Shown here: piece after piece, positions 40,868 through 48,690 of the stretch
Numbering within the stretch: the stretch's first letter is position 1
Layout: every line of letters starts with the position of its first letter
Assembly (NCBI RefSeq): GCF_042683565.1
Contig: NZ_JBHUJW010000043.1
Location: 806,001 to 870,000 of the forward strand
Source: Brevibacillus sp042683565
GTDB taxonomy: Bacteria > Bacillota > Bacilli > Brevibacillales > Brevibacillaceae
Length of the DNA: 64,000 nt
Direction: 5' to 3'
Notes under the pieces: generated by a model
Database searches by the model: none
The model's input: only the letters and a program-made list of their open reading frames with translations
Told to the model about the DNA's origin: nothing
Program-made: the position numbers and the translations under genes

Positions 40868-41206
40868 TTAATCTTCTCCATTGCGCTGTCGCTCCAGTGC
40901 GGCTTGAACGACAGATTTCCAGCGGCTTTCCGGGATGCGAACCGTACAGTCTTTGTCCGTCGCTTTCGCCTGACAGCCGAGCCGGATTCCCTCCAGCAAG
41001 TCGTTTTCCGGCATTTTCCTGCGTTCCAGCGCGCTGGGAGCGGACAATTCACCCTTTTCCAGCACGACGCGGCACATCAGGCAGGAGGCATGTCCGCCAC
41101 AGCGCTGCGGAATGACCACGCGGGCCGCCGCTGCTGCACTGACCAATGTCTGTCCCGGCCGTGCCTTGATGCTCTTGCCGCTCGGTAAAAACGTTATTTT
41201 TCCCAT
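40868..41206 (-). CDS. Small [2Fe-2S] ferredoxin
   Basis: The 112-residue protein is a plant-type ferredoxin fold. Cluster cysteines lie in RCGGHASCLMC (C-x5-C-x2-C, about residues 36-45) and LGC near residue 78. It begins MGKITFLPSGKSIKARPGQ. It ends about 20 bases before the lipoprotein gene and lies 15 bases after a second ferredoxin gene. The redox partner is unknown. Confidence 0.9.
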   Translation of the reverse strand: MGKITFLPSGKSIKARPGQTLVSAAAAARVVIPQRCGGHASCLMCRVVLEKGELSAPSALERRKMPENDLLEGIRLGCQAKATDKDCTVRIPESRWKSVVQAALERQRNGED

Positions 41207-41221
41207 CCTGTCAATCTCCTG

Positions 41222-41521
41222 TCAGTACGGCCGGTGAGCGAGCTTCACATTGCCCGTCCGGACGATCTGAATCTGGCAGCCGAGCCGGTAGCCTTCTGCC
41301 CGCTCCGCCTTGCGCAGCCGCAGCTTTTCTTCGGGTGTCACTTCATTCAGAAACTCGGCGCCCTCCAGGACGTGGGTGCGGCACTGCGCGCATATGCCCC
41401 GCTGACAAGCATGTCCCCAGATAATCTTGTGCTTTTTGGCAATGTTGACGACGGTCTGGTTCAACTCTACGGGCAGTTCGTGGCTTCCCGCACGCGTCAC
41501 AAGCGTTAATTGCGACATCAT
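41222..41521 (-). CDS. Small [2Fe-2S] ferredoxin, second copy
   Basis: The 99-residue protein has the plant-type cluster motif ACQRGICAQC (C-x4-C-x2-C) and a fourth cysteine in RLGCQIQI. It is related to its neighbour but clearly diverged, so the two are an old tandem pair. Both point toward spoIVA. No reductase or oxygenase gene is nearby. Confidence 0.9.
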   Translation of the reverse strand: MMSQLTLVTRAGSHELPVELNQTVVNIAKKHKIIWGHACQRGICAQCRTHVLEGAEFLNEVTPEEKLRLRKAERAEGYRLGCQIQIVRTGNVKLAHRPY

Positions 41522-41530
41522 TTCCTCTCC

Positions 41531-41773
41531 TTACACGAAAATCACGATCAGGATCATGACAAAAATGGCTACCAGTATGAGGAAGGCTACCGTCTTCACG
41601 AAAAAGCGCAGCAGCGCATTGGACATTTTCCTGGCAAATACCATCATCAGGTTGCAGACGAACATCAGTCCCATCGCCACTAAGGAGATGTTCATCTTGG
41701 TCATAGGGTCGATATACATCTGGCCATACAGCATCCTTTGCATTTTTTGCTTCATTATACCATACTTCTCCAT
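41531..41773 (-). CDS. Small membrane protein, DUF2768-like (YphE position)
   Basis: The 80-residue reading contains two membrane helices (from MNISLVAMGLMFVCNLMMVF and FVKTVAFLILVAIFVMILIV). The gene order and pattern suggest DUF2768/YphE. The start is uncertain: an extended -10 sequence TGGTATAAT lies within the first codons, so translation may begin at a later ATG near residue 14 or 20. Confidence 0.6.
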   Translation of the reverse strand: MEKYGIMKQKMQRMLYGQMYIDPMTKMNISLVAMGLMFVCNLMMVFARKMSNALLRFFVKTVAFLILVAIFVMILIVIFV

Positions 41774-41791
41774 TGTCGTCTGACGGTTGCG

Positions 41792-41820
41792 AACCTCCTA
41801 CTGGACATTCGCATAGACTA
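41792..41820 (+). promoter_or_regulatory. Candidate sigma-K promoter of the 41854 gene
   Basis: AACC (41792-41795), a 16-base spacer, and CATAGACTA (41812-41820) fit the sigma-K pattern mACm-16-CATAnnnTA. The predicted leader is about 25 bases. Confidence 0.5.
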
Positions 41821-41853
41821 TCGTGATGAATTCGCCCATAGGAGGGTTGGCAA

Positions 41854-42354
41854 TTGAGCAACAAACTGAGCGGCAGCCGAAAATGGCGCAATCCCTACGC
41901 CCCGATCCCCAGCAAGAAGCTGAGTGAGCAAGTGACTGACGTATCGCTGGCGGTTACTCCGAAAAAAATCGTGCCAGCCGTTGACCTGCGCACGTCGGTA
42001 TCAAAAATGCGCAACAATATTAAAGGAATCAGCAGTACCATCCGCCAGGTAGAAGAAACGATGGATACGCTGTACGGAGCTATAGAAATTATTGAGAACC
42101 TGGGGAAAAGCCCGGCGGAAAAAGGAGAGACGGTCGCTGCGGCAGAAAAACCGGCCACCAGGCGCAAAGGAGTATCGGAGGCATCACGAATGGCGGAAGA
42201 AGCAAGCGAGCCGGAAACGACAACGAGCAGCAATCCGCTTGGAAATATCGACATCGGTCAGCTGCTGGGCCTGCTGCAGTCCCCTCTGGTGCAAAGCCTG
42301 CTGACGCAAACGGTCGGCAGCAACAACTCCAAGCAACGAAAAAAAGAGGGATAA
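41854..42354 (+). CDS. Unrecognised 166-residue protein, possibly sporulation-specific
   Basis: The start is TTG at 41854, seven bases after GGAGGG. The N-terminus is basic and proline/tryptophan-bearing (KWRNPYAPIP). A helical segment follows (about 45-85), then a low-complexity hinge of lysine, glutamate and threonine, and an amphipathic C-terminal helix (IGQLLGLLQSPLVQSLL). No membrane helix or signal is present. The sigma-K-like promoter and the neighbours (spoVIF, spoIVA) suggest a mother-cell product such as a coat component; this is inference. Confidence 0.7.
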   Translation: MSNKLSGSRKWRNPYAPIPSKKLSEQVTDVSLAVTPKKIVPAVDLRTSVSKMRNNIKGISSTIRQVEETMDTLYGAIEIIENLGKSPAEKGETVAAAEKPATRRKGVSEASRMAEEASEPETTTSSNPLGNIDIGQLLGLLQSPLVQSLLTQTVGSNNSKQRKKEG

Positions 42355-42368
42355 GATCCCTCTTTTCT
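42338..42368 (+). terminator. Terminator of the 41854 gene
   Basis: AAAAAGAGGGA-TAAGA-TCCCTCTTTTC overlaps the stop codon at 42352-42354 and ends in a T run. Confidence 0.85.
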
Positions 42369-42470
42369 TCGTTCTGTAGGTCAGCCATGTCCCTGTAGAG
42401 CCATGATTGTTCCTAGTCTTACTGTATGACGGTTTTCCCATCAGGTAACGGGCATAACCGCCCATTTCTC

Positions 42471-42740
42471 TTATTTCAGCAGCTTTGTCAGAGAAGACAT
42501 ATCGTGGATGTTAATTTCCTGATTGTAAAACATCTCGACGATCTTGTCTTCTTTTTCTGTCGTCAGCTGTTTTCCGCTAAGCGTAGCGAGCGTCTTGATA
42601 ATTTGCCGCAGCTTTTCCTCGTCTTCAAAATCGCTTTTCTTGACCTGACTCGCTAAGGAACGAAGCTTGGCTTCATCAATTTTGCCCATTCCTTTGCCCT
42701 TCAACCGATCCAGAAAACCGCCTGAGAATGGATTGCTCAT
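42471..42740 (-). CDS. spoVIF: Stage VI sporulation protein F
   Basis: The 89-residue helical protein shows the family pattern DFEDEEKLRQIIKTLATLSGKQL and EDKIVEMFYNQEI. SpoVIF stabilises GerE-dependent late coat gene expression in the mother cell of Bacillus subtilis. A good AGGAGG precedes the ATG, and a sigma-K-type promoter lies 36 bases upstream, matching the known control. Confidence 0.82.
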   Translation of the reverse strand: MSNPFSGGFLDRLKGKGMGKIDEAKLRSLASQVKKSDFEDEEKLRQIIKTLATLSGKQLTTEKEDKIVEMFYNQEINIHDMSSLTKLLK

Positions 42741-42775
42741 GAATGGATCTCCTCCTGCTACCTGGGTTTACACCC

Positions 42776-42804
42776 TATGGTATGTGCAGGAGCCTAAATG
42801 TGTG
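42776..42804 (-). promoter_or_regulatory. Sigma-K-type promoter of spoVIF
   Basis: On the minus strand CACA (42801-42804), a 16-base spacer and CATACCATA (42776-42784) fit mACm-16-CATAnnnTA exactly. Confidence 0.65.
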
Positions 42805-42814
42805 AGACATTTGC

Positions 42815-43843
42815 CTACACATGATCCGGATTCAAATATTTCATCTCATAGGTTTTCAGCCTGCCCATCAGTTCCTCCACACCTTGGCGCGGATCTTTGC
42901 CCGCAAACAAAATGTCGTAGAGGACATGCGTGATCGGCATTTCTACATCTTCGCGCTTCGCGAGCGCGAAGGCCGCTTGTGTCGTGCGTACACCTTCCAC
43001 GACCATCCCGATCTCGCCCAGAACCTCATCCAGCGACTTTCCTTGTCCCAAGAGAGAGCCTGCCCGCCAGTTGCGGCTGTGCCTGCTGGTGCATGTGGCG
43101 ACGAGATCGCCGATTCCGGCCAGTCCGGAAAACGTCTGCGGCAACGCCCCGAGCTTGAGGCCAACCCGCGTGATTTCAGCAAGACCGCGCGTCAGCAAGG
43201 CTGCCTTGGCATTGTCGCCAAAGCCAAGGCCATCTGACAAGCCTGCGCCAAGAGCAATAATGTTTTTCAAAGCTCCCGCGATTTCCACACCGACCAGGTC
43301 GGGATTGGTGTAGACGCGGAAGTTTCTGTTCATCAGCAAATCTTGGGCCCGAAGCATGCTCTCTTCGGATTCCGAAGCGACGACGACCGTGGTGGGCTGC
43401 CGCTGGACCACTTCTTCGGCGTGGCTCGGACCAGAGATCACTGCCAGTCTGGATGCGATGGGCTGCGGGAATTCTTCGCGAATAACCTCTGACATCCTTT
43501 TCAGACTTTCCAATTCAAAGCCTTTGACGGCGTGAATGAGCAAAACATCCGGTTCCACCAGCATTGCCAGTTCACGGCACATTTGCCGCACGGCGTGTGA
43601 TGGTACGACCAGGAGCACGATCCGCTTTCCTGCAACAGCCCCCGGCAGATCGGCAGACGCCACAATCCGGTCAGAGAGCTTGGCTCCCGGCAAATACTTT
43701 TGGTTCGTATGTGTTGTATTGATTGCCTCGGCTTGCTTGGGATCGCGCACCCAGAGGGTGACTTCATGCCCGTTATCCGCCAACACGGAAGCAAGTGCAG
43801 TTCCCCAGCTGCCGGCACCGATTACGGCTACACGCTGAATCAA
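42815..43843 (-). CDS. gpsA: NAD(P)-dependent glycerol-3-phosphate dehydrogenase
   Basis: GpsA makes sn-glycerol 3-phosphate from dihydroxyacetone phosphate for phospholipids. The 342-residue protein has the loop VIGAGSWGTALA near residue 8, the GPSHAEEV motif and the catalytic lysine in GALKNIIALGAG. The C-terminus is intact. It follows der and plsY, so two genes of phospholipid synthesis are together. Confidence 0.96.
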   Translation of the reverse strand: MIQRVAVIGAGSWGTALASVLADNGHEVTLWVRDPKQAEAINTTHTNQKYLPGAKLSDRIVASADLPGAVAGKRIVLLVVPSHAVRQMCRELAMLVEPDVLLIHAVKGFELESLKRMSEVIREEFPQPIASRLAVISGPSHAEEVVQRQPTTVVVASESEESMLRAQDLLMNRNFRVYTNPDLVGVEIAGALKNIIALGAGLSDGLGFGDNAKAALLTRGLAEITRVGLKLGALPQTFSGLAGIGDLVATCTSRHSRNWRAGSLLGQGKSLDEVLGEIGMVVEGVRTTQAAFALAKREDVEMPITHVLYDILFAGKDPRQGVEELMGRLKTYEMKYLNPDHV

Positions 43844-43897
43844 TCGATCTCCTCCCTATACGCCAGCTACAACCTGTTTCACCGCAAGCGAATCAGG

Positions 43898-44500
43898 CTA
43901 GCCCAGTTTGCGGTTCGACTTGTCGCCCAACTTTCTCTCGGTTCCTGCGAGAAGATTTCGGATATTATTATGATGCCGTACGTAAGCAAAAACCGCGAGA
44001 ATCAAGCTTGTCCAGAAAAATGCGGCAGGCTTGTCGAGCACGTACACAACAATCGGCAACACGGTAACGAGGGCAAGCGATCCCAGGGACACGTAGCGCG
44101 TCACGGCAATCAGGATCACAGCCACTACCGCCCCGACGAGGAAAGCGAGGGGCGAGAAGCCGAGCGCGACACCAAGCGTGGTGGCGATGCCTTTTCCTCC
44201 GCGAAATCCGAAAAAGATCGGCCAGTTGTGGCCGGCGATGGCAAATAACCCCGATACGGCATAAGCAGTGGGGTCGCCCGTAATCAGATGAGTGATGCCC
44301 ATCGCCGCCAAGCCTTTCAAAGCGTCCAAAATCAGGACGGCAATGCCGGGACCTTTCCCCAGCACACGCAGCGTGTTCGTAGCGCCTGCATTGCCGCTCC
44401 CATGAGCACGAATGTCAATTCCCGCCACCTTTTTGGCAATGAGGTAGCTGAAACTGATGGAACCGATCAGATAGCTGAGTACCCAGGATAATACCACCAT
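43898..44500 (-). CDS. plsY: Acyl-phosphate glycerol-3-phosphate acyltransferase
   Basis: PlsY acylates glycerol 3-phosphate with acyl-phosphate. The 200-residue membrane protein shows the three conserved motifs GSGNAGATNTLR, AGHNWPIFFGFRGGKGIAT and the C-terminal RHHNNIRNLLAGTERK. It has five predicted helices. It lies between der and gpsA. Confidence 0.95.
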   Translation of the reverse strand: MVVLSWVLSYLIGSISFSYLIAKKVAGIDIRAHGSGNAGATNTLRVLGKGPGIAVLILDALKGLAAMGITHLITGDPTAYAVSGLFAIAGHNWPIFFGFRGGKGIATTLGVALGFSPLAFLVGAVVAVILIAVTRYVSLGSLALVTVLPIVVYVLDKPAAFFWTSLILAVFAYVRHHNNIRNLLAGTERKLGDKSNRKLG

Positions 44501-44515
44501 GGCGCTGTTCTCTCC

Positions 44516-45829
44516 CTACGTTTTTTTCCTCGTCCAAATACGTATCGGCGTGCCCTCGAAGACGAACGCCTCGCGTATTTTGTTTTCTATGTACCTTTCA
44601 TAGGAAAAATGCATAAGTTCCGGATCGTTGACAAACAGAATGAACGTCGGCGGCTTGACCGTTGCCTGTGTCGCGTAGTTGATCTTGAGCCGTTTTCCCT
44701 TGTCGGACGGCGGAGGAGTGCGAATGGTCGCGTCCGTCACCAGATCGTTCAGCACGGAGGTCGGCACCCGCATCGCATGCGCCTGGGCGATTTCATTTAC
44801 TTTGGGCAGGATCGTATGCACGCGCTGCTTGGTCTTGGCGGATATGTACAGGATCGGCGCGTAATCGAGGTATTTGAACTCTTCGCGGATCAGCTCCGTG
44901 AAGCGCTGCATCGTCTTGTCGTCCTTCTCCACCGCATCCCATTTGTTGACGACGATCATGACGCCCCGCCCGGCTTCATGCGCATAGCCCGCGATCTTCT
45001 TGTCCTGCTCGATGATGCCTTCTTCACCGTTGAGAACCACGAGGACAACGTCAGATTCTTCGATGGCGCGCATCGCACGCATCACGCTGTACTTCTCGGT
45101 GCTCTCGTACACTTTGCCGCGCTTGCGCATCCCGGCGGTGTCGATGAGAATGTAGCTCTGGCCGTCCCGCTCGAACGGCGTGTCGATTGCATCGCGTGTG
45201 GTACCCGCAACATCGCTGACAATGACCCGCTCTTCCCCCAGAATGGCATTGGTCAGGGAAGACTTGCCCACATTCGGACGCCCGATGATCGATACGCGGA
45301 TAACATCGTCGCTGTACTCCTCTCCGTTTTTCTCAGGGAAATGTTTCACGACTTCCTCGAGCATGTCCCCCAGCCCCAGTCCGTGCGCCCCGGAAATCGG
45401 GAACGGCTCGCCCAGTCCAAGGGAGTAGAAGTCGTAAATATCTGCGCGCATGTCCGGGTTGTCCGCCTTGTTGACGGCGAGCACAATCGGCTTCCCGGTC
45501 CGGTTCAGCATGCGCGCCAGCTCCATATCGGCATCAGTCACGCCTGTCCGGCTGTCAGCGATCATCACGATGACATCCGCCTCATCAATGGCCAATTCCG
45601 CCTGATAGCGCATCTGGGTCAAAATTTCATCCGTCTCGCCGAACTCAATCCCCCCGGTGTCAATTACGTGAAAGGAATGCGTCAACCATTCTCCTTTTCC
45701 GTACAGACGGTCTCGGGTCACTCCCGGCATATCCTCCACGATGGCGACCCGCTCGCCGATCAGTCTGTTAAAAATCGTGGACTTGCCCACGTTGGGTCTC
45801 CCCACAATGGCTACCACTGGCAATCCCAT
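44516..45829 (-). CDS. der: GTPase Der
   Basis: Der is an essential GTPase for 50S subunit maturation. The two tandem G domains each have a P loop (GRPNVGKSTIFN near residue 8 and GRPNVGKSSLTN near 180) and NKxD motifs (NKADN and NKWDA). A C-terminal KH-like domain ends in RIWTRKKT. The start MGLPVVAIVG at 45829 is preferred to a GTG four codons upstream. Confidence 0.97.
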   Translation of the reverse strand: MGLPVVAIVGRPNVGKSTIFNRLIGERVAIVEDMPGVTRDRLYGKGEWLTHSFHVIDTGGIEFGETDEILTQMRYQAELAIDEADVIVMIADSRTGVTDADMELARMLNRTGKPIVLAVNKADNPDMRADIYDFYSLGLGEPFPISGAHGLGLGDMLEEVVKHFPEKNGEEYSDDVIRVSIIGRPNVGKSSLTNAILGEERVIVSDVAGTTRDAIDTPFERDGQSYILIDTAGMRKRGKVYESTEKYSVMRAMRAIEESDVVLVVLNGEEGIIEQDKKIAGYAHEAGRGVMIVVNKWDAVEKDDKTMQRFTELIREEFKYLDYAPILYISAKTKQRVHTILPKVNEIAQAHAMRVPTSVLNDLVTDATIRTPPPSDKGKRLKINYATQATVKPPTFILFVNDPELMHFSYERYIENKIREAFVFEGTPIRIWTRKKT

Positions 45830-45988
45830 AATCAACAACACTCTCTCTCATTTACGATTTAAACGGACGGGAACTCACGACCTGTACAGCCGAAAAAATC
45901 CCGCGCACCTGCGTCCTCATCCAGCAGACCTGCCTGACGTCGCGAAAAAGGCTGCGGACAAGGATTTACTTGCTAATCATACCATAGA

Positions 45989-46180
45989 CTACTTATGCCG
46001 AACAATGATGAGGGTCTCCTCGCTGATTTCATGCACCATCGCGTCCAAAATCTTCTCCAGCGCAGAGGCGGTCTGCTGCATCCTTTCCTTTGTGGGCTCT
46101 ACAAAGATTGGTGCTCCGCCTCCGATATTATCCTTGGACAAGGTGATGACGGCCAAAATCTGGCCGATCTGGCTGCTCAT
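45989..46180 (-). CDS. Capping-complex subunit for YIEGIA (small protein)
   Basis: The 63-residue protein starts MSSQIGQILAVITLSKDNIGG. It lies three bases after the YIEGIA gene and matches the small partner annotated beside it in Bacillales. Its biochemical role is not established. It has no membrane helix. Confidence 0.78.
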   Translation of the reverse strand: MSSQIGQILAVITLSKDNIGGGAPIFVEPTKERMQQTASALEKILDAMVHEISEETLIIVRHK

Positions 46181-46183
46181 GCC

Positions 46184-47098
46184 CTACACCTCCTGCTTGG
46201 CTGTTTTCGTCTTTTGCGGCATACGGAAGACACTCTCCAGAATCGGCACCGCTGCGATCACCGCCTTTGTGCGTTCCGGGTCCTTGACCTGCGGCAGAAG
46301 AAAGACGCCCAAACGCCCTGTAGAAAGATCGCGCTTGACGAGCGGCGTGAGCGAAGGTTCCCCCGAATCGGTGAAAACCCCGAGCTGCGTCGCCACATCG
46401 TGCAGAATCGCCTGGCGCTGGCCCGGATGCGCGATCGTCACTTTGGCGTTCGCATCCTTTGGCACCAGGATATATCCTACTCCCTGCTCGCGTATGATTT
46501 TTTGCGATTCTTCGAGGCCGACGTTCATGATGTAGATGTCCCCGACGTACAAATCCTTGCCCACTACCCGCACAGGTGCTGGCACGATGTCCACGATCAG
46601 CTCCAATGTTTTGCCGGATTTGAGCTTGACGGCAAGCGCAAGGGCAATCAAGCCGACGATGATCCCGCCCCACCAATTGAAAAAAATCATCGCTGTCGTC
46701 GTCACGAGCGATGTGAACATCACCAGGTAATTTCGTCCCTCAAACACCATAGCAATGCCTTCGATGTACGGACCGCCGCGCGGAACAAGCTCCTGCTTGT
46801 CAATCTCGCTCAAGGTAGTCCGCTCCATGTTGCGCACGTCGCGAAACTGCTGGGCAGCAAGCGTGAGGAAAGTGACAGCCGTATAGTTTTCCTTGAGCAG
46901 GGCAGGAATGGCGAGAGCGCCCAGTGCCGAGGCAATGACCCCGAGTGAGACGTGTATGATCTTTCCGTGCGGGTACGTCGGGTACTGGCGATAATCGGTC
47001 CGCAGCAAGCTGACCCTGCACAAAATGCCAAACACGAAGCCGAGCATGAGCGGAAACACGTATTCATTGGCCAGCAGTTGCTTGAACAAAGCGCTCAT
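46184..47098 (-). CDS. YIEGIA family membrane protein
   Basis: The 304-residue protein has several N-terminal membrane helices (about 13-32, 48-68, 120-170) and the family-naming motif YIEGIA at residues 111-116 in GGPYIEGIAMVFEGRN. A soluble C-terminal domain follows (EQGVGYILVPKDANA). The family is restricted to spore formers and its role is unknown. The ATG overlaps the upstream stop by four bases (ATGA). Confidence 0.88.
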   Translation of the reverse strand: MSALFKQLLANEYVFPLMLGFVFGILCRVSLLRTDYRQYPTYPHGKIIHVSLGVIASALGALAIPALLKENYTAVTFLTLAAQQFRDVRNMERTTLSEIDKQELVPRGGPYIEGIAMVFEGRNYLVMFTSLVTTTAMIFFNWWGGIIVGLIALALAVKLKSGKTLELIVDIVPAPVRVVGKDLYVGDIYIMNVGLEESQKIIREQGVGYILVPKDANAKVTIAHPGQRQAILHDVATQLGVFTDSGEPSLTPLVKRDLSTGRLGVFLLPQVKDPERTKAVIAAVPILESVFRMPQKTKTAKQEV

Positions 47099-47730
47099 CC
47101 CCTTTTCTGATTGGACGAGGCGGATTCGGTTTTCCGCCCTTTCGTGATACGTATGACGGCCAACCGCACAATGCTTGCGACCGTCCAGAGAGAGACTGTG
47201 CTCCACAGCAAGTCTTGGGAAAAGTCATCTCCCAGCCGGCACGTACCGGAAAGCTTCCACATAAACAGCGAGTAAAGCAAGTCCGCAAGCGGCAAGGAAA
47301 CCATCACCTGAAACAGCTGCGCCCCGCCATGACGGCTCATCACAAAAATGGACAAGATCGCCGCTGTCGGGAGGATGACACGCTCATCCCAGAAGAGCAA
47401 TACAGGGTCGATAAAAAACAGCCATCTCAACCAAAACAGCAAGATGGCCGTGGCACAGGCTCCCACCAGATACAGCCTGCACAAAACAGGCAGTCTGGCG
47501 TACAGGCAAACGCTGGCGATGAACGGAAGCAGCATGCCGCTCAGGCTGACTTCAACCGGTGCAAAATACAGCTTCCAGGAAACAAAGGTAGAAAGCAAAA
47601 AGGCGCAAATAAACGCGAGTACAGGCTTGCGCCGCAGTCCCATTTCTTGCAGCTGTGCATCCATGCTCCCCATCCAGACGAGACAAAGCAGGCTCCACTG
47701 GATGAGGAGTGCAATGGTACCGTCGTTCAT
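47095..47730 (-). CDS. YphA-like integral membrane protein
   Basis: The protein of about 211 residues has six predicted membrane helices and no catalytic motif. The start at 47730 follows AGGAG six bases upstream; a longer reading would overlap the fni remnant. Position beside the YIEGIA gene corresponds to yphA in Bacillus subtilis. Function is unknown. Confidence 0.72.
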   Translation of the reverse strand: MNDGTIALLIQWSLLCLVWMGSMDAQLQEMGLRRKPVLAFICAFLLSTFVSWKLYFAPVEVSLSGMLLPFIASVCLYARLPVLCRLYLVGACATAILLFWLRWLFFIDPVLLFWDERVILPTAAILSIFVMSRHGGAQLFQVMVSLPLADLLYSLFMWKLSGTCRLGDDFSQDLLWSTVSLWTVASIVRLAVIRITKGRKTESASSNQKRG

Positions 47731-47763
47731 GTTCATCTCCTCAAAAGTGGTGGTCTCCCCAAA

Positions 47764-48516
47764 GTATGCCTCAAGTCCCAACCTTTCATGAGTCGATGCT
47801 TTGCCCGCTCACGCCTTTTGCGCCCATTCCCCCAGCGCAATCGCCTTGGCTGCATCCAGGTCGTGCCGAATCCCTCCGGTCGCGATGAGACTTAGCCCTT
47901 CTGCTTTGACACATGAAGCCTCCAACAGACTTTCTACGGTACTCAATCCCCAGTCCTCGAACATCCATAACGGCTCGTCCCGGCGCATATTTTCGACCTT
48001 CGCAAAGTTTGTTCCACCCTTGCCGCCGACATCGATGAGAGAAATGCCTGCCTGCTGCAGCTCCTGCATGACATTCAAATGAATTTGCAGCCCGTCCGCC
48101 TCCAGCATCTCGACAGCAGCTGACGCTTCTGCCACGGTCGCTTCGGCTCCGATGTTGGCAAATACGATCCCGTGCGGATTCTCCTTCCGCACTACACAAT
48201 AGCTGTCCCGTACGCCCTGATCTCGCAACGCCGCCATCTGCGAGCCGACAACCATCGCCAATCCACGTTCCCGCGCGATGACGGCGAGCTTCCGGTTGAT
48301 CGTCGTCGTCGCATCTGCTCCCCCGGTCATGGCATTGATCTGGATCGGCGACGCCAGACGAAAGGGTCCCAGATCGCAAGCAAGGGAAGTGCTCTCATAC
48401 GGAATGCCTGGCAAACTGTTCGGGACAAAGCTCACGTCGTCAAAAGCATTGCGTGCAAATGGGTTGGTGGATAAAGCATGTTGAATATGCTCTAGCTTGC
48501 GTACAGAACGATCCAA
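47764..48516 (-). pseudogene. fni: Degraded fni (type 2 isopentenyl-diphosphate isomerase)
   Basis: The reading starts at a TTG and matches Fni through INAMTGGADATTTINRKLA, VGSQMAAL, VRKENPHGIVFAN and LQIHLNV. It then jumps from HLNVMQEL directly to QQAGISLIDVGGKGGTNF: about 50 residues are missing in frame, including the KEVGFGMS flavin segment. After KAIALG a frameshift gives a stop; the other frame reads GAKGVSGQSID and stops too. About 100 C-terminal residues are absent. Active Fni has about 350 residues; this has 235. The MEP pathway makes both IPP and DMAPP, so loss can be tolerated. Confidence 0.78.
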
Positions 48517-48639
48517 TCTGATTTCCTACTCTGCCCTGCACCATGCGGCATCATCCTGGAAATAATGGGCGGCTCCAACCCTTATGGCGGTGCCTTCGCT
48601 TCACTCGTGTACCGGAATCCGATACATTCCTGCATAAAT

Positions 48640-48669
48640 ATAAAAAGAGGACACGCCAGACGCGTATCC
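48640..48669 (-). terminator. Terminator after the S1-domain gene
   Basis: On the minus strand GGATACGC-GTCTG-GCGTGTCC (one G-U pair) is followed by TCTTTTT, about 22 bases after the stop codon. Confidence 0.75.
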
Positions 48670-48690
48670 CCCATCTTTTCAGTCAAATGC

